Positions 51,277 through 63,342 are shown, counted from the first letter of the stretch. The stretch: 64,000 nt of DNA from Acanthacorydalis orientalis (GCA_034766995.1 CM068318.1:5751001-5815000); one strand, 5' to 3'. Made by a program: numbers and translations. Notes: generated from the letters alone by a model not told the origin.

Positions 51277-51979
51277 CACATTGCCGACCGCTAATGTCTT
51301 GCTAAAATCCTATGGGGCCGGTGATTTTAGATATATACAATTATTTTGGAAGGTGTGTATAAAACTGCGATAATTTTTGAAATTAATATATATTTAAATG
51401 AACCTCATTCTCTATTTGTTTCACGGCACAAATATAAAAAAAATGTGATCAAACAACAAGTTAACAATTTCAGCCAAGTTTTCCGATTTTTTAAGAATCA
51501 TAACCATTCCTGGAATAACTTCAAATGCTTCTAGTTGTGGTGGAGTATCAAATTCATCACTTACACAATTACTCTCAATGTCACTTACGCTAGTAATGTT
51601 TTGGTTCGGATCAGAATCAAAGTCTGTATGAGACAGAATAAGAATACACCTTTTTCTGCTAGAAAAAATGTCTCTGTCTGATCTTTCTTCTATCTCACTA
51701 TCCGAATCATTATTCTCACTTTCACAACTACTCGGTACAGCTGAAAATATTCACAAAATTCCTCTGTAAATAAATTTTAAGACAGAATTAATTTTTACTA
51801 TAATTATTTGAACACTTTTATGTATTTACCGGTCTTTCCGAAATCAAAAATCAAACTGAAAATATCCCAAGTAACAGGATTGATAATGTTAGAAAGAAAA
51901 AAAATACCGGTATCTGGAAAACAATCAAGAAATCATGCACATCACCTAAAACGAGAAATCTCGTTTCCGGCCGCCAGTG
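51277..51979 (-). mobile_element. PiggyBac-like element, internally deleted
   Basis: A 0.7-kb relic with related ends: CACATTGCCGACCGC on the left and, reverse-complemented on the right, CACTGGCGGCCGG. The right flank is TATTAA and the left TTGA, roughly the TTAA target piggyBac uses. An 8-bp-stem palindrome (AAACGAGA/TCTCGTTT) lies at 51949-51966 near the right end. The interior carries the transposase N-terminal part, described separately. About four fifths of a normal transposase is missing, so it cannot move itself. Confidence 0.6.
51424..51752 (-). pseudogene. PiggyBac-like transposase, N-terminal remnant
   Basis: On the minus strand a frame stays open for about 105 codons after a TTTTCAG that could be a splice acceptor at about 51753. 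It reads VPSSCESENNDSDSEIEE, then DFDSDPNQN, SDIESNCVSDEFDTPP, FEVIPGMVMILKKSENLAEI and VNLLFDHIFFIFV before a stop. An acidic, serine-rich N terminus followed by F...PG, then a P/S-x-E-I-x-N-L-x-F-D segment, is the usual start of piggyBac-family (DDE_Tnp_1_7) transposases. No initiator Met is seen at the start. The DDD catalytic core and C-terminal Cys-rich domain are absent. Family call is from pattern, not alignment. Confidence 0.55.
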
Positions 51980-52140
51980 TATTAAGTTTTAAATGTACAG
52001 TCTTTGAATAATATTTATTGTTAGTTTATTTTCGTACAGCATAGATATTTATAAAATGAATATACAACTTCCAGTAATCGCAGTAAAGTATAAACGTTGT
52101 TATTTATCTAATAAATTAAGAAATAAATATCACTAACCAC

Positions 52141-52144
<4 letters not shown>

Positions 52145-52189
<45 letters not shown>
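52145..52189. repeat. (TA)n microsatellite
   Basis: Perfect TA run of about 45 bp. Confidence 0.97.
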
Positions 52190-52192
<3 letters not shown>

Positions 52193-52219
52193 GTGTAAAT
52201 GTAAGAGTGTTTGTGCAAT

Positions 52220-52800
52220 AATGGTACGTTCATCGAGTACACACAGTATTGGGAAGATTCTCGATCATAAATATCTCAAACCCTAAAACAAACAACACTA
52301 AAACTATGGAACGTTTTAATACGAAAGCAAATATTATCCAACTAGCAGCGAAAGATATACGTCTTGGTCTCCACCGACGACGAGTCTGAGAGTTGGTAAG
52401 TTTACGACGCCGCTTAGTTGTGCTGCAAACTAGCGAAGTGCATGCCGAGCGCCTCGTCCGACCGACCTCCCGCCACCCGAGCAAAGATCGCAGATAATCG
52501 CATGTTTGACAAGCGTTAAATTCCAACAGTAATCCAAAGTAATGTATTTATTAATCATCTGGTTATCGGACAACTGGATCTCGGTAGCGCGGTACGTAGA
52601 ACTTCCTTCTGTTGTTGGCGAGCGTTGAGCGGAGACTCTGGTTACAAGGAAGATTCGACGATAACCGAGCGGAAGAAGATGAGCTCTTCGAATTGCCATA
52701 CACACTTGTTTTATGTTGCACGCTAAAACTTTTTCGGGAAATCTTCGAACGTGTAATAAAAAAAGTTTTTTTTCTTTTTTTTACAGCCGGCGATTAAATT
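52220..52800. other. G+C-richer island
   Basis: CpG-rich at 52375-52510 (GACGCCGCTTAG, GCCGAGCGCCTCGTCC, CTCCCGCCACCCG) and 52575-52680. Overlapping frames on both strands (98 codons at 52230-52526 minus, 91 at 52430-52705 minus, 61 at 52612-52797 plus) give Arg/Ser-rich products with no domain. Candidate regulatory or untranslated sequence. Confidence 0.35.
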
Positions 52801-53138
52801 TTAAAATCAATCCTCGCACGTTTTATGGCTTATCTCTTTCCACTCTTTATTAGCAGTTTAAGGAAAAATATGCGCACTTAAGATTTTACCGATTTCGAAG
52901 TTTGGCAGTATTGATTTATTTTTAATATTAGTTTCTGTGAACAGTGAATAGGTAGGCAGAAGGGAGGTCGGTTTATCGTTCTCGTTTAACTATTTCACTG
53001 TTTAATACCTTTCAATTAACTTGAATGTTAATTTATATAGTGATTTTTATTTATAAATTTTTTGAAAGATATTTCAAGTAAAAATAAATATGATATTGAT
53101 TATATTTTATCTTTTATATTAAAACTAAATAATAATAT

Positions 53139-53514
53139 GTGATAATTCTTCCTAAAAAAAACATTTATTAGCATTTATTTATGTTAATACCTCACTTGTA
53201 AATACAAAACAGTTTTTTTAATCTACATTTCCCTTTATATAATTAATAAGTCAATTTAAAGATATGTGCTTACATATAAAACGAATTATATTCATTGAAT
53301 GATTTATTCTAAAACATTTAGATAATAGGTGATAATTCTTTCAAAAGATATTCATTTATTAGTTTTCATTTATGTCAATAATGCACTTATAAATACAGAG
53401 CATTTTTTTAAAAATCTAATCTTCTCTTTATATATTAATAAGTTAATTTAAAGAAATGTGCGTTCATGTAGAACGATTGACATTCATTAAACGATTTATT
53501 CTGGAATACATATT
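53139..53514. repeat. Diverged 190-bp tandem duplication
   Basis: Two units, 53139-53328 and 53329-53514, both begin GTGATAATTCTT. Both continue with CATTTATTAG, a TTCATTTATGT/ATTTATTTATGT segment, CACTT-TAAATACA, a T-run, TCTTTATAT, ATTAATAAGT, AATTTAAAGA-ATGTGC and finally TTCATT-AA-GATTTATTCT. The units keep their length but differ at many positions, so the duplication is old. No coding potential; origin unknown. Confidence 0.85.
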
Positions 53515-55724
53515 TGTAAAAAATGAAAATTGATGAACTAAGTCTATATCATTTCTTATATGATTCGTAAATAATTGTCGATAAATAAAATCATTTCAGT
53601 TCTGTCGCAGAAAAAAATGTGATAAATTGCCACATGCTGAAACGACATTACAATTAATGGACAGTAGAATCAATTGACAGTGAAATCAATCAACACAATG
53701 ACTGATGTACTTTTTACGAACATAAAATCCTATTCTTTAATCACAAATAATTTGTAAAGCTTAACATATTATATATATATATATATATATATACATATAT
53801 GTATATATATAGTCGAGCCAATTTATAGACCTCATATTTTTGTTCTTTTAGTAGATTTAAATTGATATAAATAACTATTAATTAAAATCTTTTTTTCCAG
53901 AAACAAATTTAATCAATTATTCGTATAAAAGTGAAACCAGTTTCAAAACTAGAAACAAACGGTGATATAATCTTAATGAGATTAAAGAATCTGTATTTTT
54001 AATTAATTTAAAACTACAAATGTACGTTTGTAATTTGTTAAATTACTTTTACGTGAAATGATGATAAATTCTCCTTACTAGAATTCAAACGGACATCGTT
54101 TCAAATGTACTTTGATTTATACAAACGTTCTTTTACTTTAATCCGTGCATGTACATATTTTAAATTGTTTATTTTCGGAGAGAAAACGAATTTCCTGATC
54201 TGAGATCGAACAAAATAAATTCTTTTTTATGTACTCGTGATATGATACACATCTTAAACATTTTAATATTATATCCTGACATTTATTTTGATCAATGTTA
54301 GTAGAATATGATAATAGTATTTGTTATGATTTGAAAGACAGTAAAATATTGAAACGTTATAAAAAAGTAATGCGATTTCGGTGAAAAGATTGAAAAGATT
54401 TTGATATACATTTTAAAACAATTATTTTACATTGTTTATTTAAAATCACGAACTGTGTCATACAATATTTTCTTATTTTATAATTTAAGTAATAAAAAAT
54501 TAATATCTGACGAATAATTAAATACCTGAAACGAGCAGAAACTTTCTTTTAGTATTTGAAACATCCCTGCTGGAAAAATATAAACATCTAAATATTTTAT
54601 TCGTTGAACGTTGTATTTATTTTTTAAACAAGAGTTTTGTGTATATTTTTTAAATAATTTAAATTTGAATCAAACAAAACTCTACGTGTGATTTGTTTTG
54701 TTTGTAATTACAAATTAAGTAAATATTTATGTTTCATTCTTTGAAATCAAGTTTTAATTATACACAGTCTACAAACTGAACATTTTTAAATTCGAACCGT
54801 GTTATTTTTATTCCAGTCCTCTTCTAAATAAATACATGTATATATTTGTAGGAAATAATTTCCTATATATTTTACAAATTTTTCATGAAAAAACAAATAC
54901 GTGAATACTTTACTCATAGATATAAATTATATGTTGATCCTTTATATATTTTTCTTTCATATGTTTTTCATTTTTTTCGTCGTAAAATTTTACAACATTA
55001 CATAATTCGTTATTATGTTAATACGGTGTTCGTCTTCCAGACTAATGACACCCGTAAAATGGTGAGTTCGTCGGCCTTGTACTCTTACTTAAAATATACA
55101 TGCGTTTCACCTGTCTTTGTACACGATAATGTTTTCTGTTTGTTACATTACACGTTCTCTGTTTTGACAAGACCGCAGCTACATCGACGGCGGTAAATGA
55201 ACCTGTGGTAACTACGACGGCAACTTTTTACCACAATACAGCTGTACAATTTACTCATTCACCTACGACGTTTGCTACGCAATATTGGCTCGACGTGTAA
55301 TCTAAATCTATGAGTTTTCATATTGAACATTATTACTGCGCTATCATGGCATAATAACTCGACGGCTGATATGAAAACACTATTAAAAACGTTGTTCTGT
55401 TTTACTTGTTATAATATAGAATCATATAAATAATGTATTATCGATTATGCTCAATAATGACAGTGAACAAGTCAAATATAAAAGTTTGTTTAAAACAATT
55501 AGTTTAATTTCTTCATTAAGTATCGTTTTGACTCTTTTGAAATAATATTTATTGATCATAAAGTTAGTACGCACGCAGTCTAAAATAGTTCACAGATTTT
55601 GAATGAATTGTGTCCTATAGTCGTATTATAATATGATTAGTTTGCTTTTTATCCACTTTTATAGAATTAGAATTTACTAAAAATGAAAGTCAAAAATTAT
55701 CATTTTTTTGTATTTTAATAGGTT
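53515..55724. other. AT-rich spacer with one mild G+C patch
   Basis: A TA tract lies at 53769-53811. The 55010-55390 patch has CpG (GACCGCAGCTACATCGACGGCGG). The 103-codon plus frame 54885-55196 has no motif. No gene recognised. Confidence 0.5.
53769..53811. repeat. (TA)n microsatellite
   Basis: TA run with CATATATGTA interruption. Confidence 0.94.
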
Positions 55725-55975
55725 TACAAATTTATTCCAGAAAATGAGTGTTTATGGAAATATAAAATACATTTTAGTCCTCAAAATATTTTTTATTATT
55801 TTGTATAAATTTGCTCTATCTGTCCGGATAACAGGTAAATCCCTGTTTTAAAAAAGATAGCGGTTCGGAGTCGATGAAGTCGTAATGGATTTACAGATCT
55901 TTTCCATTATTTTAACATTTTTTTGTATCTTTTATACGTCACAACACCTTTCTCCACAGCTGAACGATAAATGAG
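55725..55975 (-). mobile_element. Mariner-family relic (copy C)
   Basis: On the minus strand the sequence starts in the N-terminal helix-turn-helix part (VVTYKRYKK, matching VVTHK.C.K of the family) and passes straight into the C-terminal block seen in copies A, B and D (CTTCATCGACTC, then CGCTATCTTTTTT, then ATATTTTGAGGAC). It ends with a CATTTTCT motif also present after the stop in copies A and B. The catalytic core is missing and stops are frequent. Confidence 0.65.
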
Positions 55976-57141
55976 AATTTGTATTTGAATCAATCACTAG
56001 ATATAAAAATTGATTCGATTCCCTACAATGACAACAAAATGTATTGAAAGTACTGAATCACCTATTAAAAGTCTACTTTGTATTATAGAAAATATTTCTG
56101 TCTATTTTGTGGATTTATGAACGTGTAATATTTAATAATCTTCTATCTGAAACAAATCAGTAATATCTGACAGGTATTATCAGTAAGTTGAAAAACTGGA
56201 GTGAATCATTTCAAGAAAATCATTTATTTTTATCGAATTCAAAGTGTTCTATCTTTCATCACACAATTTTAAACCATATGCTTCCATGTTAATATACCAG
56301 GAACTGAGAATTGATAAATCATTTTATTCTCCAGGTATAGCTCTATCAGGTTATCTTCTGTTCAGTTATTGCAAAAAAGTATCTATACATAAAATGTTGT
56401 GTCTTTAGAGACATTACAAATCACATGTTTACGTTTTTCGACAATAAATCTGTCAAGTTTTATGATAGAACACTTTAATACTACCACAACTGTAGAAAAA
56501 GGTTTTATAAAACAATATTGACATGATTGAATAGATCAGCTGATTTATAAATACAATAATTATTTTTATAAGGAAAAATTGATCAGTAATTAATTCGATT
56601 ACAATTTTATAATATTATATATATATATATATGCCTGACTAACAATAAAAAATAAAATATAACATTTTGAAAAACAGGAAAATTATATAATAATCCATGA
56701 TTTTTTTGATTTAAAAATATATTAAATAAATGAACTGATTTATTAATTTTTTTCTATAACAAATTTTAAATATAGATATTTTTCATAACAGAGATTCAGT
56801 TTGGACAGAAACGTTTAATAGAAATACAAGGAAATATTTAAAAATATGTCCATTAAGTAGAGCTATGAAAAAAAAATGTAAAATTTAATTAAAGTAAGTT
56901 GAGAATAAATAATATTAACAAAATATCTCACTAATGAGTACAATCTCTTTACGGATCGTTGAATAATGGAAAATACTATTCAAAAAATAATAATATAATA
57001 ATATATTATATTAAGTAAAATACAAAAATGTGTATTTCATACAAAATGTTCTTCCAAGCAAAAACATCAGTTGTACTTCGTACATAAAAGGGTTGTTTGT
57101 GAAATAAAAAGTGTTCTTTTTCCACGAAATGAATTGAATGT
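55976..57141. other. AT-rich spacer
   Basis: Short TA run at 56618-56631. No gene recognised. Confidence 0.5.
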
Positions 57142-57142
57142 A

Positions 57143-57190
<48 letters not shown>
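57142..57190. repeat. (TA)n microsatellite
   Basis: TA run of about 40 bp. Confidence 0.96.
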
Positions 57191-57193
<3 letters not shown>

Positions 57194-57339
57194 TCTAAAT
57201 ATGTGTGTGTGTGAATTCAATGTACGGAACATTATAAAATTTTAATTAAATAAAAAAAAAAACACGTTCTCTCGTTTTATTTTTCAGATCAAAAACATAC
57301 AACTGTTGAATGATTATGCGAAATTTCAATTATTTTTCT

Positions 57340-57620
57340 CATCGTCGCCTCGGCTCCTCAGACACAGAAGTTAAAACCTTATTTGAAAGGTAGAGTGCGT
57401 GCGACTGTGAAGACTTTTATATAAATAAGGAATAAAGCTGTCAAAGCTTTTATAGACTTTGTTCTAAACGAACGACTTACGATTTTCAAAGAGACTCGCC
57501 GGCCATAATGAATACAGTGGAAAGGGCGCGGAGTCATTGAGTAGCAAACTGTTGAAAACTTTTCTTGCCAGCCATTGACATGGTCATCGCATTATTGGAT
57601 TTGTGATTGGAATTGAGTAT
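57340..57620. other. Mildly G+C-richer patch
   Basis: CpG and G+C peaks at 57345-57400 (CGTCGCCTCGGCTCC) and 57490-57545 (GACTCGCCGGCC, GGGCGCGGAGTC). No open frame of note. Confidence 0.3.
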
Positions 57621-58260
57621 TATTACCGCAGGCTCATTTTATAAATGATTCGTTATTTCGTTTTATGACTTGGACGTGTTTCGAACTATTTCTAGTTAAT
57701 GTTCGGTTATTTATTATACATACATACACAGATATACATATGTATGAGTATATATCCACCTCAATACATATCCATTTATTTCAAACGCAAAAGTTACTTA
57801 TCTGTTTTAATAGAACATATAAATCGTCTAAATTTATATCAAGTATTTCGTAATCGGTTTTTTCTAATGAATTTGGCTACAAGTTTATAGTGAGACGTAT
57901 AAAAACTTTCAAAAGAATATAGTTCTCTTATACTGTTTCATGCCACTTTAAAAAAAAAAACAATCTCATCCAGTAACAGGTTTTTAAATTAAATTTATAC
58001 CAGACAAAAAATACGAATGAAATGGTTGAATTTTCTCAGAAATTTTATCTCAGAGTTTGAAATTTAATATTTATTTTATAAAAAATATGTAATACTTGTT
58101 TTTAATTAAATAAGTTTTATATAGAATGAATAACGTTAAAGTTGTTAAAAATGGATAGTAAATTGAAACAATATAATTCATACACAATATAATAATATAC
58201 TATTGTACTTTATTATTCGGTAAATACTTAACAAGCAAATATCTAATATATTTTATTTTC
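57621..58260. other. AT-rich spacer
   Basis: Nothing recognised; a run of 11 A lies near 57950. Confidence 0.5.
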
Positions 58261-58440
58261 CAGCGGTTTTTTAATTTTTTTTCCGGATTTCAAACTTCAA
58301 ACCACACCCTATATCCATTTCGCGAAGCAAAAACCCTCATTTTAAAACCGGTTTAAAAGCCAAGAGCTAAGACCACGGATCAAACCCTCAATTTTCCGTC
58401 CAACGTACAGCATTGCGGCGTTGCAAAAATGAACTCACCA
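58261..58440. other. C-rich patch with a Grainyhead-like palindrome
   Basis: The plus strand is unusually rich in C over G here, with AAACCCTCA occurring twice (near 58331 and 58383). AAACCGGTTT at 58345-58354 is a perfect palindrome matching the AACCGGTT site bound by Grainyhead-family factors. A single site is weak evidence of function. Confidence 0.35.
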
Positions 58441-58983
58441 CAATAAAATTATTTTCATAATGACTCAAACATTTCCCAGTAATTGACTAATTTTGTCATA
58501 AATACAAATGCGGATATTCCAGTATAGTTTTTTTACAATTAAGAATTCTATCGTTTATGTTTCAATGATAAACTCATCAAAAAATGTAGCTTACTTTTGG
58601 AGAAAAAGAATAACATAGTTAAAAAGTATTGTCGAAGGCTTACGGAATCCATGAGAAGTAGATCAACAACCTATTAAATTGTAATTAATATCTAACAAAG
58701 AAAAATAAATAAAATATTTTAATAAAACTGTTTAGTTAGAAATTTAATTCAGATTAATTCAAAATCTTTATTTAGTTGTAGTGTCAAATGTTAGTATATC
58801 ATTCTATGAGTCATCCTATTTAGAACAGATATTAGAAATTTTGATTTGTTTTTAAAATGAAAAAGAAAAAAAATATTATTTCCTTAAGCGATGTTAAAAG
58901 AAGGTATAAATTTGGAGAGAAACTTGTGAAATATGAAAATCGATTATGTTTACTAATCAGCTAACTAATATCTCCCTCTTTCC

Positions 58984-59030
<47 letters not shown>

Positions 59031-60339
59031 ATAATATTAATACCAAGAGAAAAAAGATAAAGCAACAGTTAAAGAAATATAAAAATATTCTTTTTCAATT
59101 CAATGCAATCAACGACTTCGTTTATATATTTGTTGAATTATTTGTACTTAAAAATTTATTAAATGTTAATAAATATAGTATTTGAAAATTAAATATGAAA
59201 ATACTTTCATTATTTTAAAAAAGGTTCTGATATTAGCATTCATTCACTTTAAATTTAAAAATGAAGTGAAGAAATATATTTGTTTTACAAAAAACTCTCA
59301 TTTATTCGACTGATATTAATTCTAATTTGTTGTTTTATAATGTTTGAAAATTAAAGATTATTTCAACTGAGAGAAACCGTGCTCTTAATGAGAAATAACG
59401 TACATTACGATACTTAATTATAATTTCTAACTTACTGATATGGAATAATTATTAATTTTCGTTCTATTCTTAATAAAAAGTTTCATTAGAATAAAAATAA
59501 AATAAGTAAAAATGTGTATACTACGTTCTATTCTAAAAAATAAATTAATACCCACGAAATATATATATATATATTATCAAGGGAGATAAAATGTAAACGA
59601 TATAGTTCCATAAGATATATATTTTCATGTCATCGTGTCTTAAAAATAAATTGAAGTTGTTTAAAAAACATTTCAAATTTTCTTTTCACGTTTGATGTTC
59701 GGAATCAAAGTACTAATTTATTAAAAAGTTAATCGAAATTTTTAAAAAAAGCTTAATTTCGAATCAAACAGGAGCGTTTTATGAGATTCGTCATCTTAGT
59801 ATTCGTCACACTGTAAAGAAAGGCGACATGAAATTCGTACGAAACGAGTAAATAAATAAATAAAAAAAAGAACTAATAAGTATTAAGATTTCTGTATTTA
59901 AAAATGCTCAGACTTTTCGGACGTGATATATTGAAACCTGTCTCGAATGTTCGAAACAGATAATTAAAAACAGACCGTTTCTACTTTTTGCAATACTATC
60001 TGAAGTAGACTTGACATTTAAAAGGTAGAAAAACTGAATAAAATATAGTTTTTTTTTGAGATCGACGAAGCCAGCCAACCGTACAGAAATACATTTCTTT
60101 TCAAATAGCGAAACCGACTGGCTTTCTGTTTCTTTTGTGTGTCTATTCAGTTTACTACGACATCCACAAATATAATTGATGTACAGAGATAAGTTTGAAA
60201 ATAAATATGTTTCAATTATTTTTTTCTGTCGGAGTTGTTATCTTATTTTCAATTATTTATGCAGTACAAGGTCATAGTATTGCTTTATTTTATTGGATGT
60301 TTTGTATAAGGAGTTGAACATGGATTATTCACAAGAATT
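58441..60339. other. AT-rich spacer
   Basis: A (TC)n-(TA)n tract lies at 58972-59029, a TA run at 59561-59574, and a TAAA run near 59850. A mild G+C patch lies at 60060-60170. No gene recognised. Confidence 0.5.
58972..59029. repeat. (TC)n-(TA)n compound microsatellite
   Basis: Imperfect TC units followed by about 25 bp of TA, then GTATATA. Confidence 0.95.
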
Positions 60340-60436
60340 ATTCACAAGATTATTGAAAAGAATACAATACCTAATATGTTGCTTTTTGGACACTATCGTG
60401 CTCACTACTGTTTTGTGAGCTTATGTCAACTGCTTG

Positions 60437-60442
<6 letters not shown>
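60340..60442 (-). mobile_element. Mariner-family 5' end fragment (copy B, 5' part)
   Basis: On the minus strand it begins AGACAAGCAGTTGACATAAG, continues CACAAAACAGTAGTGAGCACG, then gives VSKKQHIRYCILF, the N-terminal start shared with copy D (TSEKPHIRHCTLF). The element end abuts a 37-bp (TA)n tract, consistent with insertion at a TA target. Only about 100 bp survive. Confidence 0.75.

Positions 60443-60477
<35 letters not shown>
60441..60477. repeat. (TA)n microsatellite at a mariner end
   Basis: Perfect TA run touching the terminal repeat of the mariner fragment. Confidence 0.96.
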
Positions 60478-60479
<2 letters not shown>

Positions 60480-60563
60480 ATGGTTGATATTTAAAGATTA
60501 CAAAACGACGATACATTTTAACGAAAATATTTTAATTCACAACATAATTATGCATGTTTGTTT

Positions 60564-60587
60564 TTTATATAAAAATTTTTATATAAA
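60564..60587. other. Perfect 24-bp AT palindrome
   Basis: TTTATATAAAAA joined head-to-head to its complement with no loop, followed by a TA run at 60588-60606. It could extrude as a cruciform. Confidence 0.6.
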
Positions 60588-60884
60588 TTTATATATATAT
60601 ATATATAGACAAATTTATATTTTAAAATAACAATTGTTTGGATTATCCTCATTTATTAAGTGTGGTAATTATTTATAAATTAAATATGAACATTAAATTG
60701 TGACAAATGAATTTTCATTTTGTACAAATTACACCAAACTTCCTCATGATCTAAAACGTTCAATAACTGATTCCTGATTTTTATTGAATTCAATTAAACT
60801 TGGACTAAATTTTAATGAAAATCACACCAAAATTATTTGGCATGTGTTACATGACATATAACTTATGCTAAAATATTGAATGCG

Positions 60885-61085
60885 GATAGAAAATGTATGA
60901 AGACTTCATTGACTCCAAGTCGCCATATTTTTTACCACAAGTGATTCGTCATTTACCAGATAGATAGGACGAAGTTTTACAATATAATAGAGATATTTTA
61001 AGGATTGAAAAGTATACTATTTTTTCATAAAAAGACATTCATTTTCTATAAGAAAAAGGAACTGAATTAATTTATACATCACATA
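60885..61085 (+). mobile_element. Mariner-family 3' end fragment (copy B, 3' part)
   Basis: Collinear with the 3' half of copy A: CTTCATTGACTCCAAG, then CGCCATATTTTTTACCACAAG, then GATATTTTAAGGATTGAAAAG and CATTTTCTATAAGAAAAAGG with GAATTAATTTATAC. These sit where copy A has the C-terminal FFRQ.IHQL block and the post-stop CATTTTCTATAAAAAGG segment. It is on the opposite strand from the 5' fragment 450 bp upstream, so the two are either separate insertions or products of an inversion. Confidence 0.65.
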
Positions 61086-61364
61086 TTTCCATCCGGTTTC
61101 AATTAAAACTTTAATACTACGGTTATGTTTATTTTTTAATTACACCATTCTAAAACACATGTAGTAAAGTGTATTTTATAAAAATCATTTTAACTATTCA
61201 TGAAATTGATTTTTTTTTATTTTAAGAGTTTGATACGATTTAAATAGATATTAATAAAAAGTTATACTTCATGTCTTTTCCATATTAATTTTCTTTCTCT
61301 CCAATTTAAAAACGATCAAGTAAAACAAATAACCCTGTAGTTTAGATTTATTTTTATTTAAAAT

Positions 61365-61368
<4 letters not shown>
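61086..61368. other. AT-rich spacer
   Basis: Nothing recognised. Confidence 0.5.
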
Positions 61369-61429
<61 letters not shown>

Positions 61430-61454
61430 TATTTATATATATATATATATATAT
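61369..61454. repeat. (TA)n-(GT)n-(TA)n compound microsatellite
   Basis: TA (about 27 bp), GT (about 30 bp), then TA again. Confidence 0.97.
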
Positions 61455-62108
61455 TGACTTGGGTTGTAGAGAAGGTAATTACATTTTAACCAATTATTTA
61501 TTATGAAAAGTATGTACTTGTAAATTGTGTAAGTCTTAAATCGTTTAAGTTTTTGTATAAAAAACGAACTCGCTAACGAGCGTTTCTGAATTTTTTTTCG
61601 ATTTATTTTCGTTTCTTTTAACATCTTATTCAACTTTATGATGTTGAGTTGGATAATGAAGTAAATGTTTTAAACTTTTTCCGTCGTCACTTGAATAGAG
61701 TGTTTACATTGAAAAGAAATGAAAATGTTTTCTCGAACCTCTATACGGATATACAACTGATTTTTTTTTACACTTAATTTCTATTTTAGGATTTTGTATT
61801 TCCTTAATTATTTATTTATGTCTGTTATGTTAATCTGTCTTAATTCGAGAAGAGCGAATCTATTTTTCTAAAGATTTCTGTTACAGTTCTTTAACGATAT
61901 TTATTTTAAATTATATATATATGAAAAAAATTCTTACAACATAATGTATTTTGCTAGATACTGATAATGTTTTTTTTTTACCAGTGAATAATACTCATCA
62001 ACACTTAAATAATACTCAACATGAAAAAATTACTTATAGGTGGATATTTTAATATATTTTTATAATAAAACTAATTTTGAGTAAAATGGTAATTTCAAAG
62101 TTATGAAA

Positions 62109-62112
<4 letters not shown>
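61455..62112. other. AT-rich spacer
   Basis: Contains AACGAACTCGCTAACGAGCG near 61562, a partial inverted repeat. Nothing else recognised. Confidence 0.5.

Positions 62113-62162
<50 letters not shown>
62113..62162. repeat. (TA)n microsatellite
   Basis: Perfect TA run of about 49 bp. Confidence 0.97.
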
Positions 62163-62163
<1 letters not shown>

Positions 62164-63338
62164 CAGTTAAATAAAATAAAGAAAAAATGAAATAACTGTA
62201 AAAATTCTGAATACGCCCAGATGCAAATGGACTTATTTTCCGGATTTATAAATTTATGTTACAGTCGAACCTAGTTTTATAGCTCCTGCAGTAAAATAAA
62301 AGACGGTGAAATATTTTTTCTTTTTTATATTTCAGTCTTTTTTTTCCTAGAATATTTCATATCGAATTTGTTTTTTAAATGCATATTTTTTAACAATATT
62401 TTTTCATAAATGTGATACATTTCAGTAAAATATTTCAATAATATATCTAATATATTTATTTAGTAATTATTCTTCAAGATAATAAATTATATAATTTTTG
62501 AAACTTTATTCCATTTTTTTTGGAGAATAGAATGAATTTTATTTTTAAATAATTTTGAGTATAATAATGATCGTTATTGATTTTTATATTAACAGTTTTT
62601 TATGAGTACAAATATTTGAATATTTATGAAAAAATGGATTAAAATGTATTAGTCATTTATTTTTTGTGTTTTATTACTACAATCAGTAGTATTTTTATGC
62701 AGTTTTAGAAGTTTATTTTTAAATCAAATTTTACATGACTTTATGTTTATTGAGTGAGTATGTTATATAAAACTGTTCTCATTTAAAAATAAATACATTT
62801 AGAAGTAACATCGTCCCTTACATAAAATATACAGTACATTATGCATTTGTAAGTGTACTGTTTACCTTCAAATCCATATAACATTTGAAATGAGAACGTC
62901 TTATTATTTAAAATACTGTATAAATACGTAAACTGGTTTTGTTCGTACTACTTGAAGAAATTACCTAATCACTTGTCTTGTTCGACATCTATACATTCGG
63001 CTATAGTCGGGCAATTGATGTACATGTTTAAAATTTATCGACACATTGAAGTTCAATGCTGTAGTGTGTTGTGAATGACAATAGACAATTTATTTAGAAA
63101 AAAATGTACTGATTTCAGTGAATATTTTATTAATTAATGTATTTTATATATTTTTGTGTTTATATTAGGTTTAGATATTATATTAATGATACTACCATAA
63201 GTAGCTGTGTTACAAAGACTTAAATAATTCAATATTTATGCATTGTTTTCAATGAGCAAGTTAATCAACTGGAATAAAATAGAGGTGATGGGTTTATAAT
63301 AATATGATACTTATTTTTAATATAATAATATTTAAATG
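62163..63338. other. AT-rich spacer
   Basis: No gene or transposon recognised. TTACATAAAATATACAG-type and ACAGTACATT words near 62820 are low-complexity. Confidence 0.5.
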
Positions 63339-63342
63339 CATA

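Noticed and set aside
51808..52011. 67-codon plus-strand frame over the right end of the piggyBac-like relic
   Set aside because: It crosses the element boundary and its terminal repeat, and is antisense to the transposase remnant.
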